A stretch of DNA of 64,000 nucleotides. It comes from CAZYHS01 sp964647545 (GTDB lineage Bacteria; UBA10199; GCA-002796325; 1-14-0-20-49-13). The position numbers were made by a program, and so were the translations under genes. Below are positions 1-7,982 of this stretch, piece by piece. Location of the stretch: assembly GCA_964647545.1 (NCBI GenBank), contig CAZYHS010000008.1:1-64000 (forward strand), given 5' to 3'. The notes below the pieces were generated by a model that was given only the letters and a program-made list of their open reading frames with translations, did not search any database and was not told the origin of the DNA. Every line of letters begins with the position of its first letter. Position 1 is the first letter of the stretch.

Positions 1-56
1 GGAATGACAGGCCAAACGGAAATAACTGGCCCAACCGAATTAACCAGATAACTGTT

Positions 57-1319
57 TTACGCCTCTTTCTTCACGCCGCCGGTCTTCCAAAGCAAGCTCA
101 TAAGAAGCCCTCCGCTGACGGCGAAAAATATCAGGCTCGGCCCCCACACTTTCCATCCGAAGACGTCGATGAGCTTTCCCATGCCGATACCGATCACCGC
201 CGCGCCGAGGTATTGCATGGCGTCTAAAAATCCGGTCGCAGCGCCGACAGCCTCTTTACCGCCGAAATCAAGCGTCGCCGCGTTGCCGATCAGCGAGTGC
301 GGCCCGCTAAAGGCAAACGAAAGCGCGATAAGAATTGCGCCGCACCACATCGGGTTAATCGCGAACATAAAAAGAACAAGTAACGCCGCCTGCGAAAAAT
401 ACATCAGCGCGACAACAGGGCCGCGCCGCGAATTAAAAACTTTATCGGAGAGATAACCGGCCGAAATCGCGCCGCCAAGGGCCGCAACCGGCATAAGCAC
501 GGCCTGCCACGCAAACTCGACCGACCCCTGCGCAATGCCGTGAACTTCCTGAAGGTACGACGGAAACCATTGCTCAAGTCCGTTCCTCACAATGCCCGTC
601 GAAAGATACGCCAGTCCCATGATCCACATCGGCCTGCTGCGGAAGACAATTTTCAGCGAGGTGAAAAAATTAACGCTCTCCCCCTCTTTGAGCTTGCTTT
701 CGGCGAAATCGACGTCGAAACCGGCTGATGTCGGAGTTTCGGTCACCTTAAAATACATGACGATCGCAACTATCGCCGCGATAACCGCCGGAAAAAAGAA
801 AATCCACTTCCAGTGAAAATGGGCGATGATGATCGGTCCGACCAGCATGATGAAAAAGCGCCCCATGTAAACGACCGCCGAAAAGAGCCCCGAAAAAACG
901 CCGCGCTCGCCGACGTCGAACCAGTGGCAGTTAATACGATGGTTGCCCGGAGAGCCGAAAGCCTGCATGTACCCGTTGAGCGTCCAGATCGCGACGAAGA
1001 GATTTAGCACGCCCGTGTAGGCGTTGAGCCCGAACAAAACGTTGGCAAGCATTGTGCCGACCGCGCCAAAGAGCATCGTCTTTTTTCCGCCGAACCTGTC
1101 AACTATCGGACCGTTCACGAACTGACCTATCGCGTAGGCGATGTAGGTTGCGGATAAAATCGCGCCGAACTCAGCCTTTGAAAAATCGAACTCGTCGCGG
1201 ATCGGCTTATTGGCCAGCGACAAATTGTAGCGAAGTGCGTAAAACGAACCGTACATGAACGCCAGCATCAGCCAGTTTGTGCGCCGGCGCGCGATGAACT
1301 CACTTGTCTTATTATTCAT
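57..1319 (-). CDS. MFS transporter, organophosphate:phosphate antiporter-like
   Basis: This is a 12-helix major facilitator of 420 residues. The N-terminal stretch RYNLSLANKPIRDEF, the DRFGGKK loop between helices 2 and 3, and the overall length fit the OPA branch (GlpT/UhpT type), which exchanges phosphorylated sugars or glycerol-3-phosphate for inorganic phosphate across the inner membrane. The substrate cannot be read from the sequence. The start codon lies inside the end of the upstream unknown gene (8-bp overlap), so the two are probably translationally coupled and form an operon with the deoxynucleoside kinase. About 56 bp of sequence before the window edge holds nothing recognisable. 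A more distant MFS family is possible. Confidence 0.8.
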   Translation of the reverse strand: MNNKTSEFIARRRTNWLMLAFMYGSFYALRYNLSLANKPIRDEFDFSKAEFGAILSATYIAYAIGQFVNGPIVDRFGGKKTMLFGAVGTMLANVLFGLNAYTGVLNLFVAIWTLNGYMQAFGSPGNHRINCHWFDVGERGVFSGLFSAVVYMGRFFIMLVGPIIIAHFHWKWIFFFPAVIAAIVAIVMYFKVTETPTSAGFDVDFAESKLKEGESVNFFTSLKIVFRSRPMWIMGLAYLSTGIVRNGLEQWFPSYLQEVHGIAQGSVEFAWQAVLMPVAALGGAISAGYLSDKVFNSRRGPVVALMYFSQAALLVLFMFAINPMWCGAILIALSFAFSGPHSLIGNAATLDFGGKEAVGAATGFLDAMQYLGAAVIGIGMGKLIDVFGWKVWGPSLIFFAVSGGLLMSLLWKTGGVKKEA

Positions 1320-1950
1320 TGGATGCGCTTTCTACCTGTGGAGTTTCAGATGAAAAATGTTTCACGATAATTTCTTCAACGCCGATGGTTTTTAGCAGAA
1401 CATTTATTACGCCAGAGAAAGTCGGCTGAAAGAAACGGTCGAACGGGCTAAGGTAAGATTCAACGCCGCGGCGAAAAAGGTCGGGGTCGGCGCAATTGAA
1501 CTCGGCGTACGGCTTCTTTGACATCGACTCCATGTCATAGGTCGATATCGCTACGATGGCGCCGTCCGACATGACGAACATCACTCCGTCGGTAGTTCCG
1601 TTCGAATCGATATCGACGGCAGAAACTTTTCCGACGCTAAATTCGGCGGCAGAGGGCTCAAAAAATCCGGCCCCACTCTCTCCGAACATGTAGGCCGAGC
1701 ATACCTGACCCGGATGTAAAATTAATTCGGGGCGTCCGTGAATTCCGGCAACGATTTTTTTGATCTCTTCCGGAAGGATTTTAGTTTCGAATTCCTTAAT
1801 GAACCTTGTGACCTCACGAAAATCGGTCTCGATCTCGCTAGAGCATTTTCCGCCTCGACAATCGACATTAAAACTTCCGGCGTCACCTTCAAAAGTATAA
1901 ACTCTATTTTCTCCAAACAAATTCGCTTCGATCAAACGCAGTCCGCTCAT
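1312..1950 (-). CDS. Hypothetical protein, 212 aa
   Basis: I do not recognise this protein. I chose the internal ATG at 1950 because a strong AAGGAGG ribosome binding site lies just upstream; the open frame extends six codons further. It has no signal peptide or membrane helix. The middle contains a short segment, DIDSNGTTDG, that resembles an EF-hand-like or FG-GAP calcium loop, followed by alternating hydrophobic strands (VMFVMSDGAIVAIST), so a beta-rich fold is likely. It sits 21 bp after the deoxynucleoside kinase and overlaps the MFS carrier, so it probably belongs to the same transcript. No function is proposed. Confidence 0.6.
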   Translation of the reverse strand: MSGLRLIEANLFGENRVYTFEGDAGSFNVDCRGGKCSSEIETDFREVTRFIKEFETKILPEEIKKIVAGIHGRPELILHPGQVCSAYMFGESGAGFFEPSAAEFSVGKVSAVDIDSNGTTDGVMFVMSDGAIVAISTYDMESMSKKPYAEFNCADPDLFRRGVESYLSPFDRFFQPTFSGVINVLLKTIGVEEIIVKHFSSETPQVESASNE

Positions 1951-1971
1951 AAAAGCCTCCTTAATCACTTG

Positions 1972-2607
1972 TTACTTCATGATTTTGAGTTTTTTCAGCT
2001 CGTGCATGATCTGCTGACGCGTAATAAAATCGTCCATGTAATCGTATTTCTCCGTCGAAATTGTCACGACGGGGGATAATTTATAACCGGCGATCCAGCG
2101 GCGATAAAGCTTGTCGAGCCGCTTCAAATAGGCGTCGGGCATGTTCTTTTCCATGCCGCGACCGCGCTTTGCTATCCGTTTTTTCAAAGTGCGAAACGAA
2201 CAATCGAGATAGATCATCACGCTGGGAGGCTGCAGTGAATCGACGATCGTACGGTAGAGTTCAATGTAAGTTTTGTAATCGCGTTTGTCGATTTGCCCGC
2301 TTTTGAAAAGATTCGTGCAGAAGATTTCTGCATCTTCAAAAATAGTCCGGTCCTGAACGACAATCCCCTTCTCCTTTTCAAGCTCTCTATGAATTCTGAA
2401 TTTTTGGGCCAGAAAATGGAGCTGCGAATGATAGGCCCATTTTTTCATGTCTTTGTAGAAATCGGCAAGATAGGGATTTATGTCGTTTGGTTCATAAAAA
2501 GGTTTCATGCCGCATTCGCTGCAGAGAAAATTTACAAGGCTCGACTTGCCGGAACCGATATTTCCCGCCACAGCCACAAACTTTAATTGTTTGTTTTTGC
2601 CGCTCAT
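1972..2607 (-). CDS. Deoxynucleoside kinase (dAK/dGK/dCK family)
   Basis: A 211-residue cytoplasmic kinase that would phosphorylate deoxyadenosine, deoxyguanosine or deoxycytidine in nucleotide salvage. The P-loop GNIGSGKSS is at residues 15-23, the substrate-site EP motif follows in FYEPNDINPY, and the DRT motif (VVQDRTIFEDAEIF, near residue 105) is typical of this family. The arginine-rich lid KKRIAKRGRGME is present near residue 150. An AGAGG ribosome binding site precedes the ATG. It is the first gene of a three-gene minus-strand group with the unknown protein and the OPA-type carrier. Which deoxynucleoside is preferred cannot be told. Confidence 0.88.
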   Translation of the reverse strand: MSGKNKQLKFVAVAGNIGSGKSSLVNFLCSECGMKPFYEPNDINPYLADFYKDMKKWAYHSQLHFLAQKFRIHRELEKEKGIVVQDRTIFEDAEIFCTNLFKSGQIDKRDYKTYIELYRTIVDSLQPPSVMIYLDCSFRTLKKRIAKRGRGMEKNMPDAYLKRLDKLYRRWIAGYKLSPVVTISTEKYDYMDDFITRQQIMHELKKLKIMK

Positions 2608-2666
2608 TATGGCCTCTGGATGGCCAGATTGGCATTTACTTCAATAAAAACAACTAAAAAAATCGA

Positions 2667-2993
2667 TTGCGTCCAATAAATATTTATGCTTTATACGCCA
2701 CCTGTCGGCTGAGGCTCGTCGAAGGAGAAATCAGAGCTAAACTCAAAGAGATCGAAGAAGGTTTCTGCTACGGTGTGACAGTTGCAACCGGCAAAACAAA
2801 GACCGTCTATTCGTTCACTCCTCCCGTCGAAAAAGTGCAACCCGAAACAACGCGCCTTAGCTGGAACGATTGGCAACAAAAGGCTCTTGCAAACGAGCCC
2901 AACAGAAACAATCCGGTCGTCCGCCTCTTCATGCTTGAAAATTTCTTGAAGAACTTCGCAGACCAGAAAAGCGACTGCTCGAGCCCGCAGTAA
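2667..2993 (+). CDS. Small hypothetical protein, uncertain start
   Basis: The frame is open for about 108 codons and ends 26 bp before a good intrinsic terminator on the same strand, which argues that it is a real gene. The start is doubtful: the frame opens with a TTG at 2667 without a clear ribosome binding site, and the only nearby ATG (2686) is in another frame that stops after eight codons. Either translation starts at a non-ATG codon, or a frameshift has damaged the 5' end. The product is soluble, with an SWNDWQQKALANEP segment in the middle and a hydrophobic RLFMLENFLKNFA helix near the end. I do not recognise a family. Confidence 0.4.
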   Translation: MRPINIYALYATCRLRLVEGEIRAKLKEIEEGFCYGVTVATGKTKTVYSFTPPVEKVQPETTRLSWNDWQQKALANEPNRNNPVVRLFMLENFLKNFADQKSDCSSPQ

Positions 2994-3019
2994 TTTTAAT
3001 TGAGATCTAAAATTCAAGG

Positions 3020-3056
3020 CCGCACGTTCTCACAAAGAGCGTGCGGTCTCTTTTTT
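3020..3056 (+). terminator. Intrinsic terminator overlapping the 3' end of etfA
   Basis: A 7-bp stem, CCGCACG (3020-3026) with CGTGCGG (3040-3046), extended by an inner CTC/GAG pairing, is followed by six T at 3051-3056. It would end plus-strand transcription of the small gene before it. The right half of the hairpin lies inside the last codons of etfA on the other strand. Confidence 0.75.
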
Positions 3057-4019
3057 GATGAGGGCGGTCACCCGCGGGACAATTTCAAAAATGTCGCCGA
3101 CGATGCCTAAATCGGCCTTTGAAAAAATTGCGGCTTCGGGATCTTTGTTCACCGCCACAATGAACTTGCTGGTTTTCATGCCGGCAAGATGCTGAACGGC
3201 TCCCGAAATTCCAAGCGCCATGTAGACTTTGGGGTTCACCACTTTGCCGGTTTGCCCCACCTGATGATCGTGCGAAATGCTTCCGGCATCTACCGCGGCG
3301 CGAGAGGCGCCGACACCGGCTCCGCTGATGGCATGGGCCAGCTCAAACATCATTTTGAATCCTTCGGAACTACCGGTAGCACGCCCTCCTGAAACAACGA
3401 CATCGGCATCTTCAACGTCGAGTTCTCCGGTTTCGCAGCTTTTTTTCTCTTTGATCTTATAGCCGGCACCGGTTCCTTCGACCAAAGATGCCGCTGATGT
3501 TTCGGAAATTTTCGGTGCCAAACCGTCGCGCCTTTCGAGAGAAAAAGTGTTTGGCCTGACAGTTACAAACGCGCAATTTCTCTCAAAAATAAATTCGCCG
3601 AGCAGTCTGCCGGTAAAGACCGGTCGCACAATTTTAATTTTTCCGCCGGAGAACGCAATTTGAGTGCAGTCGGCGGCGTAGCCTGATTGCGACTTTGCCG
3701 CCGCAAACGGCATAATTTCGCGCCCCAGCTGCGACGACGACATCATGACACAAACGGCGTCGCATCGTTTAGCAATTTCGGAAACTATCGAGCCCAAAAA
3801 AGCCGGAGAAGATGAGCGCGGATTAATATCGTTAATTGAAAGAACCTCTTCGACACAAAATTCTTTCAATTCTTCGAATGCCGAGAATTCTCCAAACGAC
3901 AAGGCAAAAAGTTTTCCGCCGCTTAATTTGGCTAGTTCAGCCCCGCCCGAAAGGAGCTCCAGCGACACTTTTTTAATTTTATTTTCGCCCTGTTCGAGAA
4001 CGACCAGAATATTTTTCAT
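3030..4019 (-). CDS. etfA: Electron transfer flavoprotein subunit alpha
   Basis: The alpha subunit of the soluble ETF heterodimer, which carries FAD and passes electrons from acyl-CoA and related dehydrogenases to the quinone pool or to bifurcating enzymes. At 329 residues it has the usual length. The C-terminal FAD domain is clear: VVVSGGRATGSSEGF near 208, GASRAAVDAG near 239, HDHQVGQTGKVVNPKVY, GISGAVQHLAGM, and the closing NKDPEAAIFSKADLGIVGD. It follows etfB by 1 bp, so the pair is cotranscribed. The last five codons coincide with half of a terminator hairpin. No ETF:quinone oxidoreductase or acyl-CoA dehydrogenase is nearby, so the electron partners are unknown. Confidence 0.95.
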   Translation of the reverse strand: MKNILVVLEQGENKIKKVSLELLSGGAELAKLSGGKLFALSFGEFSAFEELKEFCVEEVLSINDINPRSSSPAFLGSIVSEIAKRCDAVCVMMSSSQLGREIMPFAAAKSQSGYAADCTQIAFSGGKIKIVRPVFTGRLLGEFIFERNCAFVTVRPNTFSLERRDGLAPKISETSAASLVEGTGAGYKIKEKKSCETGELDVEDADVVVSGGRATGSSEGFKMMFELAHAISGAGVGASRAAVDAGSISHDHQVGQTGKVVNPKVYMALGISGAVQHLAGMKTSKFIVAVNKDPEAAIFSKADLGIVGDIFEIVPRVTALIKKETARSL

Positions 4020-4020
4020 T

Positions 4021-4797
4021 TTAAATCACCTTCGCCTCGTCCTTTAAAAAGCGGACGATTTCCTGAGCCGCCGCATCTGCCTCGAGAAGAAGTTTTTTCC
4101 CTGCGGCACGCTCCGGAGATTTTTTCCAGCCGCAGAGTGACACCCTGCAATCTTCGCCAGATAAAAGTTCATGGGCCTTCAGCAGCGAAATCGGCTTTGT
4201 TTTCGATTTCATAATATTGGGAAGCGACGGATACCTCGGCACGTTAAGCCCCTTCTCACACGAAACAACGCAAGGGAGTTCAGCCTCGATAACCTCCCGT
4301 TCTCCCGCACCGACACTTTTTTCGACCAAGCAGCCCGCTCCAAAACTCAGGAACTCGAATTTTTCCGCGGGGCCGGCATAGTTCATTTTGCAAAACTCGG
4401 CGACGAACTGCGGCATTGCCGACAGGTCGTCATCGCACGATTGTTTTCCGGCAAAGACAATGTCGAATTTTTCATCCAAAATAACGCGCGACAGAATTTT
4501 CGCCGCGGCAAAAAGGTCCAAAAAAGATTCCCCGCTATCGATCAACACTCCTCTGTCGGCTCCCATCGCCAAGGCCCCGCGAACAACCTCCACCGAACTC
4601 GGCGTGCCTAAAGTAACTGCCACGACCTCAGCTTGCGATATCTTCTCGCGAAGCTTTAGCGCCTCTTCGACGGCGTATTCGTCGAACGGATTAATCACTC
4701 GTTTAACACCCTCTTCGGCAAGGCTTTTGCCGTCAGTATTAACGGCAAGTTGTGACTCCGAGTCGGGCACCTGTTTGATAAGAACACAAATTTTCAC
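4021..4797 (-). CDS. etfB: Electron transfer flavoprotein subunit beta
   Basis: The beta subunit of ETF, which binds AMP and stabilises the FAD-carrying alpha subunit. I chose the GTG at 4797: it gives the family-typical opening VKICVLIKQVPDSES and 258 residues, and GGAGAG lies six bases upstream. The open frame extends 13 codons further without similarity to the family. Signature segments are VINPFDEYAVEEALKL, ALAMGADRGVLID, AGKQSCDDD and LPCVVSCEKGLNVPRYPSLPNIMKSK (read in parts). It is the first gene of the etfBA pair and faces away from the porin/ECF operon. Confidence 0.94.
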   Translation of the reverse strand: MKICVLIKQVPDSESQLAVNTDGKSLAEEGVKRVINPFDEYAVEEALKLREKISQAEVVAVTLGTPSSVEVVRGALAMGADRGVLIDSGESFLDLFAAAKILSRVILDEKFDIVFAGKQSCDDDLSAMPQFVAEFCKMNYAGPAEKFEFLSFGAGCLVEKSVGAGEREVIEAELPCVVSCEKGLNVPRYPSLPNIMKSKTKPISLLKAHELLSGEDCRVSLCGWKKSPERAAGKKLLLEADAAAQEIVRFLKDEAKVI

Positions 4798-4877
4798 GTC
4801 AGCTCTCCGGTTATTTAAAATCACCAAATGCGCCAACCAACTAGTTCAGCCCATCTGCTATTACAACCACTTTTTCC

Positions 4878-4918
4878 TTGCGGAGGCCAAAAATTTCGTA
4901 TAGCGGTGGCACCATTAT
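4878..4918 (+). promoter_or_regulatory. Putative promoter with overlapping inverted repeat (metal operator candidate)
   Basis: Upstream of the porin/ECF operon, a TTGCGG-like -35 (4878-4883) and TATAGC -10 (4899-4904) are 15 bp apart. The -10 is overlapped by an imperfect palindrome, ATAGCGGTG-G-CACCATTAT (4900-4918; 7 of 9 pairs match). A repressor bound there would block the promoter. I infer this from geometry only; the repeat does not match a metalloregulator consensus I know. Confidence 0.3.
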
Positions 4919-4963
4919 TTTTTTAGTAACACCCCAACAAACAAACGGAGGAAACGACAGATC

Positions 4964-6286
4964 ATGAAGAAAATCACGTCCGCAGTAATTTGCCTGACAT
5001 TGCTGGCACTATCGGGAGTATCGATAGCTGCTTCAAATGACGACCTCTCCAAAAGGTTTGAAGAGCTCGAAAAAAGAATGAACAAGTTCGAACAGACGAC
5101 AACCGAACACATTGAGGAACACGACAAAAAGATCTCGACGTTCGATTCCAAACTTACTCAAATCGACGGCGAAATTCTGCATAGACAAAAAGGTGTACAG
5201 TCGATCGAATTCGCGGGAATTCAAATGAGCGTCGGCGGCACCTTCGTGCTGCAGGGAGCTCACAACATAAATTCGGCGACCTCCGACGGGCGAAACGCAA
5301 TCAGCCCGTCGTTCTCGGCCGACGTGGCGTTTGAAAGAAAGATAGAGCAGATCGGCGCAGATATGTTCCTGCACCTTGAAGGAGGCCAAGGAACGGGGGT
5401 CGAAAACGACCTAGTGGTATTTTCGAACGTCAACCGCGACGCTGACGACGACTTGAACGTGCGGCTCACCGAGCTTTGGTATGAACAGACATTGTTTAGC
5501 GAGCGGCTGGCGATCACTTTCGGCAAGCTAGATCCAACGGTCTATTTTGACACGAACGACGCGGCAAACGACGAAACTACGCAGTTCCTCGCCAGAATTT
5601 TCCGCAACAATCCGGCCATCGCCTTCCCCGACAACACCTTCGGCGCAAGGATCGCAATCTTACCGGCAGAATGGTTCGAAGCAAGCTATGGAGTTTTCGA
5701 CGCAAATGCCGACTGGCGTGATGTTGACGGAAAACTTTTTCACGCCGGACAAGTCGAGTTTAAGCCGAATCTCTTCGGAAAACACGGCCACTATCGTTTT
5801 ATGGTCTGGGCAAACACGAGCGACCACACAAAGTGGAACAATCCTGCGTCAACCAACAACACGACCTACGGCCTCGCTTTAAGCTTCGACCAGAAGATAA
5901 TCGACGAATTGACACTCTTCGCCAGATACGGCTGGCAAAACCCAAACCTCTACAATCCAACGGTCACGACCGTTGACGGCGACAATTTCTCTATCGCCCA
6001 GTCGTGGAGCGGCGGTCTGTCTCTTTCCGGCGCCCTTTGGGGACGGGAGAACGACACGCTGGCCGCGGCTGTCGGTCAGGTGATTCCGTCAAGCGGTTAT
6101 AAAAACGCGACCGGCCTGAACGCAAAAAATGAAGAGCACGTTGAACTCTATTACAACATTTACATCAACAAGCATCTTGCTCTCACGCCCGAGTTTCAGA
6201 TGGTAGTTCATCCATTCGGCGGCGACGCGGCCAAGAACAGAGGGACGGTTTACGTCGGCGGCCTGAGAGCCCAACTCGATTTCTAA
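4964..6286 (+). CDS. Outer-membrane porin, OprB-like, with N-terminal coiled coil
   Basis: This 440-residue protein has a signal peptide (positively charged start, hydrophobic core, cleavage near SIAAS at residues 22-26). A coiled coil follows at about residues 27-75 (LSKRFEELEKRMNKFEQ, then heptads to ILHRQK). The rest alternates in beta-strand fashion and ends in aromatic LRAQLDF, as outer-membrane barrels do. The barrel resembles carbohydrate-selective OprB-type porins (FGKLDPTVYFDTNDAANDE segment). The coiled coil may anchor or trimerise it at the peptidoglycan side. It is 24 bp upstream of the ECF transporter genes and probably cotranscribed, which suggests that it passes Ni/Co or a metal complex rather than sugars. 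That role is inference. Confidence 0.75.
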   Translation: MKKITSAVICLTLLALSGVSIAASNDDLSKRFEELEKRMNKFEQTTTEHIEEHDKKISTFDSKLTQIDGEILHRQKGVQSIEFAGIQMSVGGTFVLQGAHNINSATSDGRNAISPSFSADVAFERKIEQIGADMFLHLEGGQGTGVENDLVVFSNVNRDADDDLNVRLTELWYEQTLFSERLAITFGKLDPTVYFDTNDAANDETTQFLARIFRNNPAIAFPDNTFGARIAILPAEWFEASYGVFDANADWRDVDGKLFHAGQVEFKPNLFGKHGHYRFMVWANTSDHTKWNNPASTNNTTYGLALSFDQKIIDELTLFARYGWQNPNLYNPTVTTVDGDNFSIAQSWSGGLSLSGALWGRENDTLAAAVGQVIPSSGYKNATGLNAKNEEHVELYYNIYINKHLALTPEFQMVVHPFGGDAAKNRGTVYVGGLRAQLDF

Positions 6287-6310
6287 CCAACAATTAAAAA
6301 GGAGAAAGTT

Positions 6311-6958
6311 ATGCACATTCCGGACGGATTTTTGAACGTGACAACTTGGGGAGGCACTTGGGCCCTTTCGGCGGCGGGGCTCGGCTTTGCCGCAAAACGC
6401 GCCGCGGTCTCAATGAAGGAAAAGATCGTCCCGATGATGGGAGTGACTTCCGCCTTCATCTTCGCCGCGCAGATGCTTAATTTTCCGGTTGCAGGCGGAA
6501 CAAGCGGACACCTGCTTGGAGGAGTTTTGGCGGCTGTGCTTCTTGGCCCTGCGGCCGCAAGCATCGTCTTGGCGGTCGTGCTCATCGTGCAGGCGCTTGT
6601 CTTTCAGGACGGCGGCATCACGGCTCTTGGCGCCAACATTTTCAACATGTCGTTCGTTGGTACGCTGGGTGGCTGGCTCATTTTTAAACTCATTTCAAAA
6701 ATATTTAAAAAAGAGAATCTGTTTGCAGTAGCATTTGCGGCTTGGGCGTCGGTTATGCTCGCAAGTTTCGCTTGCGCAGTCGAACTTGCCTTCTCCGGCA
6801 CGGTGCCGTTCGCGATTGTTGCGCCGGCGATGCTCAGTGTTCATGCGCTAATCGGCATCGGCGAGGCGCTCATAACAGTTGCGGTCGTGGCCTTTGTTAA
6901 AAAAGCACGTCCCGACCTTGTGGCAGGTTTTGCAAAGAACGAAGGAGAACAAATATGA
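6311..6958 (+). CDS. cbiM: ECF cobalt/nickel transporter, substrate-binding membrane subunit (CbiM/NikM)
   Basis: The S-component that binds Ni2+ or Co2+ in the inner membrane. The N-terminus MHIPDGFL is the family hallmark; in CbiM/NikM the free N-terminal Met-His region forms the metal site. Several membrane helices follow, with the conserved NFPVAGGTSGHLLGG segment near residue 57, FQDGGITALGANIFNM near 97, and ALITVAVVAFV at the end. The length, 215 residues, is usual. A GGAG ribosome binding site precedes the ATG. Its stop overlaps the start of the next gene. Nickel and cobalt cannot be separated by sequence; no cobalamin genes are in the window, which slightly favours nickel. Confidence 0.92.
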   Translation: MHIPDGFLNVTTWGGTWALSAAGLGFAAKRAAVSMKEKIVPMMGVTSAFIFAAQMLNFPVAGGTSGHLLGGVLAAVLLGPAAASIVLAVVLIVQALVFQDGGITALGANIFNMSFVGTLGGWLIFKLISKIFKKENLFAVAFAAWASVMLASFACAVELAFSGTVPFAIVAPAMLSVHALIGIGEALITVAVVAFVKKARPDLVAGFAKNEGEQI

Positions 6959-7245
6959 AAAAACGGGATATCCTCATCGGCCTTGCTATTGCCGTCCTTG
7001 TGGCCTTGGCCCTCTCCCCTTTTGCATCGAGCTTTCCCGACGGACTTGAAAAGGTCGCCGAAGAGCTCAATTTCATAGAAAAAGGCGAAGGCGAACCGAT
7101 TGTAAAATCGCCGATCCCTGACTACACGATGCCGAACGTAAAAAATGAAAAGCTTGCAACTTCGGCCGCGGGTGTTCTAGGAACTGTCGGCGTCTTTGGA
7201 GCCGCTTACGCGATTGCAACACTCCTCAGGCGCAAAAAGGATTAA
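6955..7245 (+). CDS. PDGLE-domain auxiliary subunit of the ECF Co/Ni transporter (CbiN/NikN-like)
   Basis: A 96-residue protein with a membrane helix at each end (about 6-28 and 70-88). Between them, an external loop opens with the family motif FPDGLEKVAEEL at about residue 28. Such small subunits help the M subunit load metal. The ATG overlaps the stop of cbiM (ATGA), and its own stop shares a base with the start of the Q gene, so the four genes are made as one unit. The motif and context make the assignment firm, although the exact subtype is not. Confidence 0.88.
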   Translation: MKKRDILIGLAIAVLVALALSPFASSFPDGLEKVAEELNFIEKGEGEPIVKSPIPDYTMPNVKNEKLATSAAGVLGTVGVFGAAYAIATLLRRKKD

Positions 7246-7982
7246 TGCACCACCATTTTATAGATCAACATAGCGGCGGCGAAGGTTTTTACAAACGGCT
7301 AGATCCGGCTGTAAAGACTATCGCCGCCCTTATTTTTATCATCGCCGTCGCAACGACGCCGTCGGGGGCTTTCACGACATTGACGGGATTTGTCGCATTG
7401 ATATTTTTCATAAGTATTTTGTCGAGAATTCCCGCCCTCTTCATCGCCAAAAGGCTCCTTGTAATAATGCCGTTCGTTTTTTTTATCGGGCTCTCGCTTG
7501 CCTTCGCGGCGCCGAACTTTCGGGACGGTTTGCAAACGGCCGCAATGCTCTTCTGCAAAGCGCTTTTGTGCGGATGCATGACCCTGCTGCTTGTCACGAC
7601 CACCCATTTTGAATCGCTTCTAAAAGGTTTCGAACGATTGAGAGTTCCTCAGCTTATCGTAATGACGATATCGTTCATGTACCGATACATTTTCATTTTG
7701 AGCGACCAGATAATGACCGCTCGAAGAGCCAAAGAATCGCGCGCTCCAAAGATGAGCAATCTAAAGAACGCAAAGGTCTTGGCCAATATTCTCGGCAGCG
7801 TTTTTTTAAGAACGTTCGAACGCGGCGAAGAGGTCTATATGGCGATGTGCGCACGGGGTTTCACCGGCAGGATACGCACCATCGACCCGCCTCAAATAAC
7901 CGTCAGGGACGTCGTCACGGGCCTAACACTTGCCGCGGCGCCGGTAATAATAAGGATTTTGGGAGTTGCATATGGAAAATAG
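7245..7982 (+). CDS. cbiQ: ECF cobalt/nickel transporter, transmembrane energy-coupling subunit (CbiQ/NikQ)
   Basis: The T-component of the ECF importer, linking the ATPase to the metal-binding subunit. It has 245 residues with helices near 27-60, 68-85 and 102-120. The opening RLDPAVKTIAALIFI and the two ATPase-contact stretches, ARRAKESRAPK near 157 and AMCARGFTGRI near 202 (the Ala-Arg-Gly coupling motifs), are characteristic. It starts on the last base of the preceding stop codon and overlaps the ATPase gene by 11 bp. The family's usual length is about 225-260. Confidence 0.92.
   Translation: MHHHFIDQHSGGEGFYKRLDPAVKTIAALIFIIAVATTPSGAFTTLTGFVALIFFISILSRIPALFIAKRLLVIMPFVFFIGLSLAFAAPNFRDGLQTAAMLFCKALLCGCMTLLLVTTTHFESLLKGFERLRVPQLIVMTISFMYRYIFILSDQIMTARRAKESRAPKMSNLKNAKVLANILGSVFLRTFERGEEVYMAMCARGFTGRIRTIDPPQITVRDVVTGLTLAAAPVIIRILGVAYGK

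Noticed and set aside
2615..2628. Short inverted repeat TCTGG/CCAGA before the deoxynucleoside kinase
   Set aside because: Only five base pairs, expected by chance; no promoter is tied to it.
4798..4963. Cobalamin riboswitch before the porin/ECF operon
   Set aside because: The gap is too short and shows no B12-box-like segment; a simple promoter with a palindrome fits better.
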